Under the pieces are notes generated by a model. The model saw only the letters and a program-made list of their open reading frames with translations, was not told the origin of the DNA and searched no databases. Shown here piece by piece: positions 12,931 to 24,676 of a DNA stretch of 64,000 nucleotides. This DNA comes from Styela clava (taxonomy: Eukaryota; Chordata; Ascidiacea; Stolidobranchia; Styelidae). Both the position numbers and the translations under genes were made by a program. The first letter of the stretch is position 1, and the number at the start of each line of letters is the position of its first letter. The DNA lies in contig NC_135255.1 of NCBI RefSeq assembly GCF_964204865.1, positions 15,095,135-15,159,134 on the forward strand, read 5' to 3'.

Positions 12931-15069
12931 CAGAGGTGACGAACCTGCGGCTCGCGGGCCGCGTGCGGCCTACCAAGAAATTTCATGCTGCCCGCGAAGC
13001 TTTCAGGCGATTGAGTATATGTTTGGCTTGAAGTCAAACCTTCAGGGACTGTACAGCGAAAACGGGAGCGCCGTATTACTTATCTTACTGGGAGCGCTAT
13101 TTGTATTTCCAATAATCATATTACCTTGAATTGTCTGATCATCGATACCTTTAACAATGGAAGATCTTGAAAAAATGCCTACATTTCAAAAATCGGTTAA
13201 TTACCACAGGATGGATTCGTTTATAATTTCTGTATCCGGAGGCTAGCGATCTTTTGTACAAAGCCCTCGCCACTAATGCAAGAATGTGAAATTTGAGAAA
13301 AACATCACGTTCTGAAATAACAAATTAGTAATAATCAAGTTGCGGTGCGGATCGGGCTAGGAATGATTTGCGAATTTGAATTTTTAGCTCAATCTTCATT
13401 CATAGCCCTCACCCTAAAACAGATCTCGTAATACTTATCTGAAGCATTATTAACTAGGAGAAATAGGATGAAATTTCTATGAAACTGACTGCCGTAAATA
13501 GACAGGTCCCTGGTAAAAAGCCCCATTTTCGACGAATAATGTTTTTCTGTTATGTTATGTTGTCGGGTATGGATTCTGCAGTTGCGCAAAGTATTCAATT
13601 GTCGACTAATCCGAGTCTATTTATAATGTCTTGCCTTAATAATTTAATTGTTTGTGTTAATGTAACCTGCGGTATTTCTTCGACTTATCACGGCAATCTA
13701 CGGCCATAAAACGTTTGTATTTTTGCGATGTAACTAATTATACAAATTTGATCTGGTTGTTGCAACACTCTCTACGCTTTGTCACAACGCTACCACCCGA
13801 GATTATTTTCGAGATAACAACGTTAGGAAAATCCTTGAATTTGCGTAAAATATCAGACTTCAATTTACCGTGTTCCCCCGAAAATGAGACTGGGTCTTAT
13901 TTCAATTTTCTTCCGAAAAATACCACTAGAGCGTATTTTCGGGGGTGTCTTCTATTTTCATTTATCAAAGACAAAATTACAAAATAGAGAATTACGAAAT
14001 TTTCAAATATGCAAAATATGAAAACCAATATCCATTTACTGTTAAATAACACGTTTTTATTCAAAATAGATGCAAAACATAGATTACAATCATTCAAAAC
14101 GGGTAGGAGAGATTTTCTGCTTTCTGCTACTAGGTCAAAAAAAATTCCACTTTATTGACTAGGTCTTATTTTAAGAGGAGGGCTTATTGGACACGTCAGT
14201 GGACACAGCAATCGTTTTGCATTTATGCTGGTACTCTTCTTCTTCTGTCTGTTCTTCATCGTGCTGATAGGTATTTGTCTGTCTTTCTGTTAGATGCACG
14301 CGATATCTCACGAAGGCGAGGTTGAATCTGCTCCAAATTGCATGTGCATTCATCATATCTCGGACCAGAAGCCTATTGATTTTGGATGAATTATGTCGTA
14401 TAATTAGCGAGTTATTAATTAATTAGTGATGGGACACGCGGTGTCACTATAGAGTCATGAATCGAAACCGCAGTTTCGATCGATAAGTCTTCGGTCTCCG
14501 ACCGATATTCTCGTTCTTATTTATTGACACGTTTTTAAAAAGTCGCTTTTCTCTTTGATTACTGGACCAATCTCTTTAAAATTTTCAGTGCTTGTATTAA
14601 AATCATTTTTTATTTCATGCTAGATCTTATTTTCGGGAAAACACGGTACAATATAAATTTATTGTACAGTGATACCTCGGTATAGTCGATCAAAACATTC
14701 GAGTAAAAAATGATGCTGTATTCGAACGGAAATTCGGATCTCGAACACCCGAACCGAGCGGCCGAGTGAAATGACGAGAGTATACAGTTGAGAGTTTCCA
14801 AATCGTCAATTCGTCCTGATATGAAGCGCTTAGTAAAGCAAAAAAGTTTCCAAAAATCTCACTAAGATAAACATGCATTGAATGTTCTATTTTTATTTTA
14901 CGCTGCAATATATCATCAAATAACTTCAGCCGTATGGACGCAGTTGTTCGTTTTTTCCTTGAAAATTATTAGGTATAATAGTACAGTATGACTAAAAAGT
15001 TGTGCGGCCCGCTCACTCAGCGGTGACTGATAAAATGGCCCGCGATAGCAAATGGGTTTGTCACCCCTG
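12931..15069. mobile_element. hAT-like DNA transposon, non-autonomous, 2.1 kb
   Basis: The ends form a short imperfect inverted repeat: left CAGAGGTGACGAACC, right GGTTTGTCACCCCTG (13 of 15 match after reversal). The element is flanked by a perfect 8-bp duplication GTCTAGAT at 12923-12930 and 15070-15077, the length expected for the hAT superfamily. Subterminal GCGGCC-rich motifs (near 12955 and 15005) are also typical. No open frame inside looks like an intact transposase. It carries copy B of the dispersed repeat. Confidence 0.88.
14265..14515 (+). repeat. Dispersed ~270-bp repeat, copy B (inside the hAT element)
   Basis: Second copy of the repeat described at 12199-12476, here lying wholly inside the 2.1-kb hAT-like element. 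It keeps the block from GCATGTGCATTCATCATAT to the end CGATCGATAAGTCTTCGG, but lacks about 25 bases before the CGATCGATAAG motif that copy A has. It either inserted into the transposon or is part of its body. Confidence 0.8.
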
Positions 15070-16401
15070 GTCTAGATCTATACCCACTATATCCGTTTAT
15101 GATAGGTTTGCCTGACCCATGTGCTACCCTAACATCATGTAATAAAATATGACATATACAACATTTGCGAAAACGTAATGAATAATAGAACCTTGGTTTT
15201 TTGCCACTTTCACCAAAGCAGATCAAATCACTTTTTCCTTTGGCACTTGTACACCATAAAGAAGTGTGTTAGCTGTTGTATTCGAAGTGTTTTCAACACT
15301 AAATTATCAACACTGACGTCAAAGTATTTAGACTTTTCCACAATATACAATGAATGTTCCAACGAAAATTGACTTACTTGCGCACTCCCGAAACAATAGA
15401 TAGGAAAACATAAAGTTCTCTATGAAACAACAATAGCGATTTCGCAAGGATTTGTTATCCAATAAATTGGGATCATGTGCAATTTTTCAATTTGATGAAG
15501 TATTCCAATTTTTGTGAGATTTTCGTATTATGTTTCCGAAAAAGCTGGGATAAACTGTGTTAAAATGTAAAATCATGTGTCATCTTTTTAATGGCATATG
15601 TTTAAATGTTTTTTTCAGCCAAAATAGATTTTGAATTGGCCACCCAAATTGCACGCGCCCAGTCGAAAAAATACAAAACAATTAGCCGAAATCTCAGAAT
15701 AGAGGGTTGGAAACTGTAGTGAAAAATAACCAGGAGAAAAAAACTGCATCGTATGATGTGTTTTCAAAACAAGTGTTACTATTTTTTTCTTCCCCAGGAA
15801 CTGTCCGCCTGAAATTTGAAATGAACTTGCAATTCTGAATGTCTAAAAACTTGTGACATACGATTAATACCTCGAAGCTGAATACAGAAAAAGTCAAAAC
15901 GTGTTGCTTTGATAGTCAACAAAATACAATTTCGGGGTAAGTAATTAATTGAGCACATATTGTTCAATAAGTTTTTGTGGCGAGATGGGCGAAAATTTGC
16001 AATACCTAGTATAGGCTACAAAATGGCGGTAATTAAAGAGTTCAATTGTGACGCCTGAACGCCAATAGTGCAATGTGCTTATGACCGACGTAAACACGAA
16101 GACTGTATCGCGAGTCACGACGCGTAAATGGCAGTCTTTCGATGGATAAAACTTACCTGGAATCATAAGCAATAATCATCGCCAGAATATTTCTCTACAA
16201 GATTATCTTGTACGGTATATTTCAAAAAATTTGCCAGGTAGAAAATGCCGAACGGGACCCGTCCCATTTTCCATAAAGACACGTATAAGTGAATGTACAT
16301 GGAGATACGTATAGGTAACAAAACATGTCATATTTTGTGTTTGAATTCACTAAATGGTATGGGATAAATATAACAAATAAAGAAAAACGTATGTTATCCT
16401 A

Positions 16402-16597
16402 GGTTCCATTACATTTGAATCCACGTGCATTTGAACCCACGACAGTTGCACCTATGGAAATTTTGAATTTTACGAATATTTGAACCCATACTATCCCTAA
16501 CCCATGGATTTTAGCACCCTCATATAGATTGAACCCGCGGATATACGGGTGCAAATGTATGGGTTCAAATGTACGTGGTTTCAAATGTACGGTAACC
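16402..16597 (+). mobile_element. 196-bp MITE with 9-bp target duplication, copy 1
   Basis: The element starts GGTTCCATTACATTTGAA and ends TTCAAATGTACGGTAACC. About 38 bp at each end are imperfect inverted repeats, each made of two tandem copies of a 16-mer of the type TACATTTGAACCCACG. The flanks carry a perfect 9-bp duplication GTTATCCTA (16393-16401 and 16598-16606). A 9-bp duplication with long inverted ends is the signature of Mutator-like (MULE) elements, so this is probably a MULE-derived MITE. Two further copies are at 21946-22148 and 58247-58449. Confidence 0.88.
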
Positions 16598-17015
16598 GTT
16601 ATCCTAGACCCGGAGGATCCTATAAGAGTATAAAGTAGACGGTTCCCAACTTTTCCTGGTTCGCAGTACTTCCAGTCGCGGGTACATTTTAACAGTTCTA
16701 ATTTTAATAAAAAGCGTGTCAAGAGTGTTTACAAGTTGTTTTTTGTTTGTGAGAAACCATAGTAACAAGAATCCGTGAATTTGAAGTTATATGATACACT
16801 CGTATGAAAATGTTAAAAATAAATTAAAATATTATAATATCATCAAGTCATAAGTCCACCATCATATACATTTATGCAAAAGCATGCTCGTTCTGTTTAA
16901 TTCTGATATACACCAAATACTTACGTTCGTCACATAAAGCAAATTATTAATGCAAATAAATTTTGAATGGGAATTAAACACAATTTTGCTGAATTTAAGT
17001 TGAGCCGACACTGAA

Positions 17016-18161
17016 TCATTTATCAGATTCACCTATCGGTTGCGACATTGCATTATTGCTGTCATCAGAAGTTGTTACCGACCTTTTTTTTATTCTTGTA
17101 ATCATCCTTTTGAACGGAATTTTAAAAATTTCCCCGGTGTTTTGGAATGTTGCGATTATGCAAAAAACGTTAATCATTAGGCTAATATCATACAATGTAG
17201 TGGGAAGAATTCGTGGTATGAAAATATTCTCTCCAGGAATGACGGAAACTATCGCCATAGTGCAAATATCTGAGAGAACAGTTATAGCACAGCATATCAT
17301 AGATCTGTGTATAGTTCTTAGCACAGTGTTAGTGTTTTTCCTACCTAATATAACTTGAAAACAAGTCAAAATGGAGTTTTTCAGTCTCTTATCAAGCCTT
17401 GTAGCTGTATTTGAGTCTTTGCTTCCTGAATTACATATATTTTTATGTCTACGGGTTGTCGAGTCATTGAGCATCAATGGATAAATAAATAGGCCCAGGA
17501 GGGTCAACTGAGCTACAATCAGAAGACCTCCGAGAAAATAGGATCCCGTGTTTCCAAAGAAATTTTCAATGTCTGTGAAATTTGCTTCCGAGTTGATGAC
17601 ACATCCGTAAGGCAACGAGGTATACGAGTACGGTATCGTGTACACACAACTAATTCCGATGCACATCGGTGTGAATAAAATCATTGCAATCCATCCAATA
17701 GGCGACACAAATTTTCCAGCCATTTCGTTCACACTTGGTTGGCTATATATAATCTTTTGGCGCAGCCATAAGAAGAAATATACTGCGTAAATAGACACCG
17801 AAAATGCCCCGTTTGTTATGTCGAAAATGAGCTCACATGTCTCCAAACCTCCTGGAATTATTGGAAGATTCATCAGTATTGCATTGGCTATCAGTCTTGG
17901 AAGAAGCAATACAACTGCTAATATGCACGTTGTATATATGACACCGCGGTTCAGGTTGGATGCTCCTGGTTTCTGCTTCCATTTTTGTTTCTTTACCCCG
18001 TAAATCACTAGACAAGCAAATATATAAATAGTCCCTGTTATGAGGAATGCGTTTAACACTTTGCAACCCGTCAGTATTGAAAAGGGTATTTTGAAATCTG
18101 TTGAAGAATTGTTGGCTGCTTCTGTAGTTTGATAAGTTTTCATGGTGACATTAAAATCCAT
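17016..18161 (-). CDS. Orphan seven-transmembrane receptor-like protein, paralogue 1
   Basis: Single-exon frame, 381 residues from the ATG chosen so that the N-terminus MDFNVT matches MELNIT and MVLNIT of its neighbours; a start two codons upstream is also possible. Further upstream extension lacks ATG support at its first codon, and a splice acceptor (TATTTTCAG) just upstream suggests a 5' UTR intron. Seven hydrophobic segments are visible, with an N-glycosylation-rich short N-terminus outside. A Cys before TM3 (ETCELIFD) and one in loop 2 (PYGCVIN) could form the usual GPCR disulfide. TM3 ends FLWLRQKIIY where rhodopsin-class receptors have DRY. TM6 begins RTIHRSMICC and TM7 contains LPTTLYDISLMINVFCII in place of NPxxY. 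I do not recognise a named receptor family; ligand and signalling are unknown. Confidence 0.8.
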   Translation of the reverse strand: MDFNVTMKTYQTTEAANNSSTDFKIPFSILTGCKVLNAFLITGTIYIFACLVIYGVKKQKWKQKPGASNLNRGVIYTTCILAVVLLLPRLIANAILMNLPIIPGGLETCELIFDITNGAFSVSIYAVYFFLWLRQKIIYSQPSVNEMAGKFVSPIGWIAMILFTPMCIGISCVYTIPYSYTSLPYGCVINSEANFTDIENFFGNTGSYFLGGLLIVAQLTLLGLFIYPLMLNDSTTRRHKNICNSGSKDSNTATRLDKRLKNSILTCFQVILGRKNTNTVLRTIHRSMICCAITVLSDICTMAIVSVIPGENIFIPRILPTTLYDISLMINVFCIIATFQNTGEIFKIPFKRMITRIKKRSVTTSDDSNNAMSQPIGESDK

Positions 18162-18488
18162 GAGCATCTTACAAATGCCACCTTGTTTGTGGCTCTTTTG
18201 TGTCACTAAACTGTCACTGAAAATATTAAAAAATATATACAATTGAGAATGAAAAAATACAATTTTGGTTACGTATAACATGGTTATTGTAATTGCATTA
18301 TAACGATGATGCAAATATAGATAACGTTCAAATAATGCTAAGATTTCAAATTATCTTTCGAGCTGTAATCTTATAGTATCTCGCGATCCGGATTAGTAGG
18401 CGTCATTTTTTTGGACTCGCTATTTTTCAGTCGACACCGAGCTCTTTGAAAGATAACACTGAAACTATGCATATATAGTCTTGGTATA

Positions 18489-19601
18489 TCATAGAATTGT
18501 TGTCTCTGAGATTTGAGGTTCCTGCATTCTTTCTATATTTTGAGCACAACCTGAGAACAGTGTTTTTAAAATTCCTCTGGTATTTTGAAATGTTGCCACA
18601 ATACAGAACACGTTTATCATTATACTAATATCATAAAGGGTAGTCGGCAACACTCGTGGAATGTCAAGATTTTCCTCTGGGATACTTAATACAATTGCCA
18701 TCGTGAAAATATCGGATGAAATTGTAATAGAGCAGCACACCATAGATCGATGTATAGTTCGTGACACTATATTTGCATCGGGTTCGCCCTTTATCATTCG
18801 CCAAATTGCGGAAAAGAGGCGTTTTATTTTGTAAAATTTGATTCCGGTTTCTGATGGATCGTTCCCTCGTGATATATTATTGTTTTCGTGGACTGCAGAA
18901 TTGCTGAGCGCCAACGGATAAATGAACAAGCCCAATAGTATCAGTTGTGCCAATATTTGGAGTCCTACCATTAAATATGGACCGGATCCTTTGAAAAAAT
19001 ATTCCAAATCTGTCAGGTTGGCACGTAAATTGATGACACAACCGTAAGGGAGTGATTCAAATGATGTAGGGAGAGTAAACATAACAGTTAGTCCAAGGCT
19101 CATGATGATCAGAAGAGACATTGCAAACCACCCAAGAGGATTGGCGTATTTTCCTGTCATTTGTCGTACCGTCGGCTGTGCATAAATAAGTAGTTGTCGA
19201 AACCATAAAAAAGAATAGATCGCAAATGCTGCTAAGGTGTATGCACCGTTAGTGATGTCAAATACCACTTCGCACATTTGTAAACCTCCAGGTATGAGCG
19301 AAATGTTTATAAGCACGGCGTCTGCTACAAGTCTGGGAAGAAATAGAATAACAGCTACAATGCATGCGGTGTAAATGACTCCACCATTTACGTTGGATAT
19401 CCCTGTTGATTTCTTCCATCTATGATTTTTTATACCATATATTATCAAGCTGATTATAATGTACATAGTGCACGCCAAAAGTACAGCATTAACCACTCGA
19501 CAGATAGTCTTAATGTGAAAGACTGATTTCGGATTGTATTCCCGGAGAGCCGGTATTGTGAAATATGCCACTGTCGAGTTGTCGCTAGTTAGCTTCATCA
19601 T
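18489..19601 (-). CDS. Orphan seven-transmembrane receptor-like protein, paralogue 2
   Basis: Intronless 370-residue frame starting MMKLTSDNSTV; either of the first two Met codons may be used. It lies only about 330 bp upstream of paralogue 1 on the same strand. Shared family blocks in order are YGIKNHRWKK after TM1, GVIYTACIVAV and LPRLVADAV in TM2, GGLQMCEVVFDITNGAY leading into TM3, FLWFRQLLIYAQPTVRQM, LPYGCVIN in extracellular loop 2, LLGLFIYPLALSN in TM5, RTIHRSMVCCSI in TM6 and LPTTLYDISIMINVFC in TM7. The long intracellular loop 3 (about 60 residues, basic, variable) is the most divergent region apart from the termini. Function unknown; a chemosensory or immune-type lineage-specific receptor is possible but unproven. 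Confidence 0.82.
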   Translation of the reverse strand: MMKLTSDNSTVAYFTIPALREYNPKSVFHIKTICRVVNAVLLACTMYIIISLIIYGIKNHRWKKSTGISNVNGGVIYTACIVAVILFLPRLVADAVLINISLIPGGLQMCEVVFDITNGAYTLAAFAIYSFLWFRQLLIYAQPTVRQMTGKYANPLGWFAMSLLIIMSLGLTVMFTLPTSFESLPYGCVINLRANLTDLEYFFKGSGPYLMVGLQILAQLILLGLFIYPLALSNSAVHENNNISRGNDPSETGIKFYKIKRLFSAIWRMIKGEPDANIVSRTIHRSMVCCSITISSDIFTMAIVLSIPEENLDIPRVLPTTLYDISIMINVFCIVATFQNTRGILKTLFSGCAQNIERMQEPQISETTIL

Positions 19602-20573
19602 GTATCAGTTTTAACCATCAATATGAAGAACAGCTCTTATTATTTTAATTTTAACTAAGTAGTAAAACAATGATTGGCATTTATCACTCTCAAAAGCATC
19701 AGCAACTTAGGTAAAATAATACGATACAGCATGCTATTGGATAGCAGATGATTTAAAATAATGAAATAAATAGTAAAATTTTGCACACACGACTGTTCGG
19801 TATGTCAAAAACACGATAACAAAGTACAAAATAAATAACTGATAGAAACAAATGATATAAGTTGTCGTCAAGATTATGCCTCTAGTTCATTTCAATACTA
19901 CTAAGCATAAAAGCACCCACGTGATATATACAGATTGTTGGCATTTTGGAACAGTGGCTAACGATCTCAGTGCATTCAAAATGCAATATTTCACGTTTAT
20001 ATAAGTCCATGAGACAATTTTCTGAATCCGATAATAATTTCCTAAATGATTTATTGAGATTATTTCGAGATATATATAATCAGCCCAATTTTCAATAATG
20101 AGCGGATCTGCGTTTAAACTTGTTTGATTTCAGCAATTGACGAAATGAAATTATGTGCGATTATCGTTAAAATACTAAGGATTGCTCAAATCGTTCCAAA
20201 TGGGCTAGTTCAATCGATGCGAAATACTTAAAGAAATCTCTATCAATTTTCCTGGTTTGCTAGGATATGAATCACATCACCAACTGTTTTTTAAATGAAA
20301 TAATTTGGTTACTCTCATAGATAAGAGTAGATAATAAACTCGACTGCAGTTACGAATTACAATCAAACCAAATCCGCGACACGCAAGCTTGAGAAATTGA
20401 AACGATACGCACAATTATCTGTTTTTTTTTTAATTTTAAGAATCTAAAAGTATGAATAAATCTTGAATAAATGAGTAATGAAACTTCGACAACACAGTCC
20501 TTCCTATCGTCAATTCTGGCAATGAATCAGTAGTCAATTTTATGTGCCCATTCGCAAAAAACATCAGACTTTG

Positions 20574-21680
20574 TCAAAAAGCGGTGATCTCTGGACTCTG
20601 AGTTTCTGGAGTTCGTATATTTATGATACGTCCCGCAAACAGCGGTTTCAAAATGTTTTTGGTTTTTTGGAAGGTTGCGACAATACAGAAAACGTTGATC
20701 ATCAAACTAATGTCATATAAAGTCGTTGGTAACACGCGTGGAATATCCATGTTTTTGTCTGGAATACTTGATACCATTGCCATTGTGAAAATATCCGATA
20801 TTATTGCTATAGCGCAGCATACCATTGATCGATGTATAGTCCGTAACACTGTATTTGCACTTCGGTCACATTTCATCCCCCGCCATATTGCAGAGAAGAA
20901 GTGTTTTATCTTATGAAAGTTGTTTGATATTCCGGGTTCTATATTACCATCCGATAACTTTATATCCTGGCGAATTACAGAATTACTAAGTACCATCGGA
21001 TAAATGAATAAGCCCAAGAGTATCAATTGTGCTGAAACTGAAAGTCCCACCATCATAAATACACCATAACTTACAAAAAACTTTTCAAAGTATGTCGAAT
21101 CGGAACGTGGGTTTATAATACAACCGTATGGAAGCGATGTAAATGTCGAGGGTAGGATCATCATTACGGATAGTCCTAGACTTAAAACGATGAGTACCGC
21201 CATAATACACCATCCAATAGGATTAACGTATTTTCCTGTTAACTGTCGTACTCTTGGATGAGCATAAATGAGTAGTTGCCGTAGCCACAAAAAGAAATAA
21301 ATAGCATATATTGATAAGGTATATGTACCGCTATTAACGTCAAACACCGTTTCGCACATTTGCAAACCTCCTGGGATATGCAGAAGATTGATAAGCACCC
21401 CGTCCACCACAAGCCGCGGAAGAAACAAGATGACTGATATCAAACACGTGGTGTAAATGACTCTCCCATTCATGTTGGATGTCCCAGATACTTTCTGCCA
21501 CTTCCGATTCTTTATCCCATATGTGATCAAGCTAATGATTACATAAATGGTGCACGTTAATAGTATAATGTTGACCACCTGGCACGTAGTTTTTATTGAA
21601 AATGCAAGGTTCGGATTATATCTCAATGCAGAACTGGTTGAAGGATAGATCAGGGTTGAATTGGTGATATTTAATTCCAT
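20574..21680 (-). CDS. Orphan seven-transmembrane receptor-like protein, paralogue 3
   Basis: Intronless 368-residue frame from ATG at 21680 (MELNITNSTLIY); the codon just upstream is TTG, not ATG. It is visibly closest to paralogue 2, sharing VIYTTC, LPRLVVDGVLIN, GGLQMCETVFD, WLRQLLIYAHPRVRQLTGKY, LPYGCIIN, RTIHRSMVCCAI and LPTTLYDISLMINVFCIV. Seven hydrophobic segments and the conserved extracellular Cys pair are present. A TATA-like run lies about 50 bp upstream of the ATG (21729-21743). A MITE copy sits 265 bp upstream of it. Family and ligand unknown. Confidence 0.82.
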   Translation of the reverse strand: MELNITNSTLIYPSTSSALRYNPNLAFSIKTTCQVVNIILLTCTIYVIISLITYGIKNRKWQKVSGTSNMNGRVIYTTCLISVILFLPRLVVDGVLINLLHIPGGLQMCETVFDVNSGTYTLSIYAIYFFLWLRQLLIYAHPRVRQLTGKYVNPIGWCIMAVLIVLSLGLSVMMILPSTFTSLPYGCIINPRSDSTYFEKFFVSYGVFMMVGLSVSAQLILLGLFIYPMVLSNSVIRQDIKLSDGNIEPGISNNFHKIKHFFSAIWRGMKCDRSANTVLRTIHRSMVCCAIAIISDIFTMAMVSSIPDKNMDIPRVLPTTLYDISLMINVFCIVATFQKTKNILKPLFAGRIINIRTPETQSPEITAF

Positions 21681-21945
21681 CAAATCACAGTAAAACCGTC
21701 AATGTGAAGAACCTACGATAATAACACAACTATATATATATACGAACTGGCAATCTTCCACGACTTAAGAGTTCTGAAAGGAAACACAAACAACGAGAGT
21801 TATATTATGTACAAAATGCAAATACGTAAACAAAGGTACAATTTCAGAAATGAATACATTCAAACGTTATGATAAAAGTCACATCAAAAACACAGAGAAC
21901 GGATTTTCATATATATTTGTTTAATGATAAACATATATAGCCTTA

Positions 21946-22148
21946 GGTGACCGTACATTTGAACCCACGTACATTTGAACCCATGTGTATATCCACGGGT
22001 TCAATCTATATGCGGGTGCTAAAACCCATGGGTTAGGGTTAGTATGGGTTTAACTATCCGTGAAACAAAAAAAATTCCATCGGTGCAATACCATACAGGT
22101 GCAATTGTCATGGGTTCAAATGTACGTGGGTTCAAATGTAATGGAACC
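21946..22148 (-). mobile_element. 203-bp MITE with 9-bp target duplication, copy 2
   Basis: Same family as 16402-16597, in inverse orientation. It begins GGTGACCGTACATTTGAACC and ends with the reverse of GGTTCCATTACATTTGAACC. The flanking duplication is ATAGCCTTA, perfect over 9 bp (21937-21945 and 22149-22157). Internal text is largely shared with the other copies, including the GGGTTAGGGTTAG segment in the middle. It lies between receptor paralogue 3 and paralogue 4. Confidence 0.9.
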
Positions 22149-22157
22149 ATAGCCTTA

Positions 22158-24676
22158 AGCACGTCAGAGGTCGCTCGCAACTCATTTTCATCATTATTGC
22201 TTTCACATTTAGTTGAGTACCAAGAACCTTGATTTTTGAAGAAATATGTATAATAATGTTTTTGTGTTGAAGTCGGATCTTCACACAATCTCTTCAAATT
22301 TAAGATTACTTTACCCTTCTATCACGCCGATCCCGTTTTTATCATTCTGGCGTATAAAAGAGCAAAAAGGACGTTTATAATCAGAGTTGCGAATAGGCTT
22401 AGCGTAGACCTTAGCGCAAATCCATATTTTTTAAACTCAAGTCTGGGCGCAACACCAGCTTGACGAACAAGTTTAGTCAATGTGGCGAATAACAAAAAAT
22501 GATCAATGATTAAATATGCTTATAAAATGATGAGCTGTGCCATAGTTTCTGGTGACGGGGCTTTTGTGAATTTTCCCGGAATTGAAACTCCGAGCTATTT
22601 TAATAATGATCCCGAGAATAGGTTTACGAAAAGTTTGAAAATCGAATATATACATTTGATAGTCTTGTATCATAACTCTTACATAAAATTATTATGAATT
22701 GTCTTAACCCCTCAGAATAAATGTATCTTTTCTCCCCACAACCCAATCTTTCAAACGTCGAATTTTCCAAATGCGAATGAATTCCCTGATACAGCGAGTG
22801 GTTCCCAAACTTTTAGGTAAAATTTGCACAACCGTGGGAATCCGAGAAAACTTTGGGTAAACTGTATTGTTATCTTCCCAGCAGCTGTGCAGTTTTACTA
22901 AAATTTTCTTCTATGTGGATATATTATTAAGTGTCTCCTCAAAAGATAGATTGGGTACCGTTTTAACTACACCCGGGCAGCTAGAAGCATTTACTACAAA
23001 AATTTAAAAAAATTGTATTTTAGTGCAGAAGGCGCGTAAGAATATGTTGATTGAGACATATTTTATATCAAAACTTCTTTAGTTTCCGTTCCTTATTTTC
23101 GCTATAGGCATCCTTGGTAATACCTTTTCTAGGCATCCCTGTTATATTTGGTAAATGTGTGGCTTGAACAGGTTCAAATAAATCAAAATCAGTTTTTACA
23201 GTCAATCCGAGGACAACATCAAAGATGCTAATTAATAGAAATAATGCAATAAGTCAATTATTGATTTTCATCGACGAATAGTATATTAATATACTAGAAA
23301 TATCACTGAAATTTGGAATCTTTACTGTCAACGATGTTCAGATTTTGATTAGATTTCGAATCAAGATTGACCGCTTGTGTCCTAAGATAGAAAAATAATT
23401 AAAGCCAGCTCACGTGTTAATAGTTCATATTAGAGCAACATATTCATGATTTTCCTACGTAAAGTGTAATTCAATGTGTCAAAAATGACCTCTTATCAAA
23501 ATATATACAGGAATTATTTCTTGAATAACAAACTATTATTTAACAAAATTATCAATTTTCCTAGTATCGCGTTCGAGTGGATTCATAAACCTACGACAGT
23601 GTTTTCGATGTTGAGTAATTTAGTATTCTTACTAGCCTAATAGTTTTCATGAATATCGTGATTACTAGAGATTTTATGACTTTGAATTCATTGTCTATAT
23701 CCCACGTTTCCTAGCTAGAAATCTTCCTTAATATTACAACCTTCAAATTACTATAAGTATAAATATAGCCTTGACAAGCGACTAAATTAATGACGCGATA
23801 TGCGTATATCGCTTCTTCCGGTTAGCTATTGTGGCTGATATATATATATAGGCTATATATACCTGCCGTTGTGTACATTGATAAGAACAATGATGGTGCA
23901 AAACACATATTTAAACTGTCAGGGCTTCTGTACTGTTAAAAGCAAGTGATCCATCGTTGTTGTATAACCGTACTAATAAGCGCCGGAATACCGGAAACTG
24001 ATTCCCAATTCTGATGCGATTTTTCAGTATGAACTCTATGTAAGATCTTTGACAAGACTTTTGTTTATCGAAATATTTATAGTATGAATACTTGCTCCAA
24101 AAAACATTCACACGTAAAATAAAGCATAATCCAAACCATTTTTTGATTTAACTTATCTCAATTGCACGACTAAATGTATATTATTTATCGAATTGTCTTC
24201 ACAGGATCAATTAACAGTGCCCTGTCTCATTTATTGTTCAAAATGTTAATCATCGCTGGAATTAATGCGAATTTATTTAGAACCAAAATAACTGCTTCGG
24301 TTGTGTTTGGTCATTTTACCCAGCAGTTCAATAGTAGATTTTTGTTGAACACGAACTGAAGTTTTAAAGCAGACACTGTCCGTTTTTCTTGCCAACTGTT
24401 CAAAATTTCGGCGGATGTTACATCGTTTCATGCCATCAATTTCACAAATTTTCTTCACCAATATGTCATAAATCCATAAATTGTACTACACTTTTTGCAG
24501 ACTGGAAGTGGCTATGGTTTGTTGCATTGTACTGCAAACAAATCGTCCGATTCGTCCGCTTTTTCCAAGAAGGTGTCAATAAAAATAAAATAACCTTTCA
24601 GAACGACGTGTACGAATACTCTCACATGTAATTACACGTTATTTTCAATCATAGGTTCAATTCTTTCCGTGTTACG
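22158..24676. other. Spacer between receptor paralogues 3 and 4
   Basis: About 2.5 kb with no coding region I can support; no degenerate fifth receptor copy was seen when scanning for RTIHRSM or LYDIS-like text. A transposon-like terminus, CAGCGAGTGGTTCCCAAAC, occurs at about 22792 but has no recognisable partner end. The remainder is AT-rich and featureless to the eye. Confidence 0.45.

Noticed and set aside
13715-13987. 90-codon plus-strand open frame in the 2.1-kb hAT element
   Set aside because: No hAT transposase motifs such as a BED zinc finger or C-terminal dimerisation block; composition looks random.
16399-16722. 107-codon minus-strand open frame
   Set aside because: Most of it is the 196-bp MITE read as codons.
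18168-18314. 49-codon N-terminal extension of receptor paralogue 1
   Set aside because: The first codon is TTG, an internal splice acceptor is present, and the paralogues start at the equivalent MxLNIT position.
22792-23040. CAGCGAGTGGTTCCCAAAC as a complete transposon
   Set aside because: The left end is hAT-like, but no inverted right end or 8-bp duplication could be found, so only noted within the spacer.
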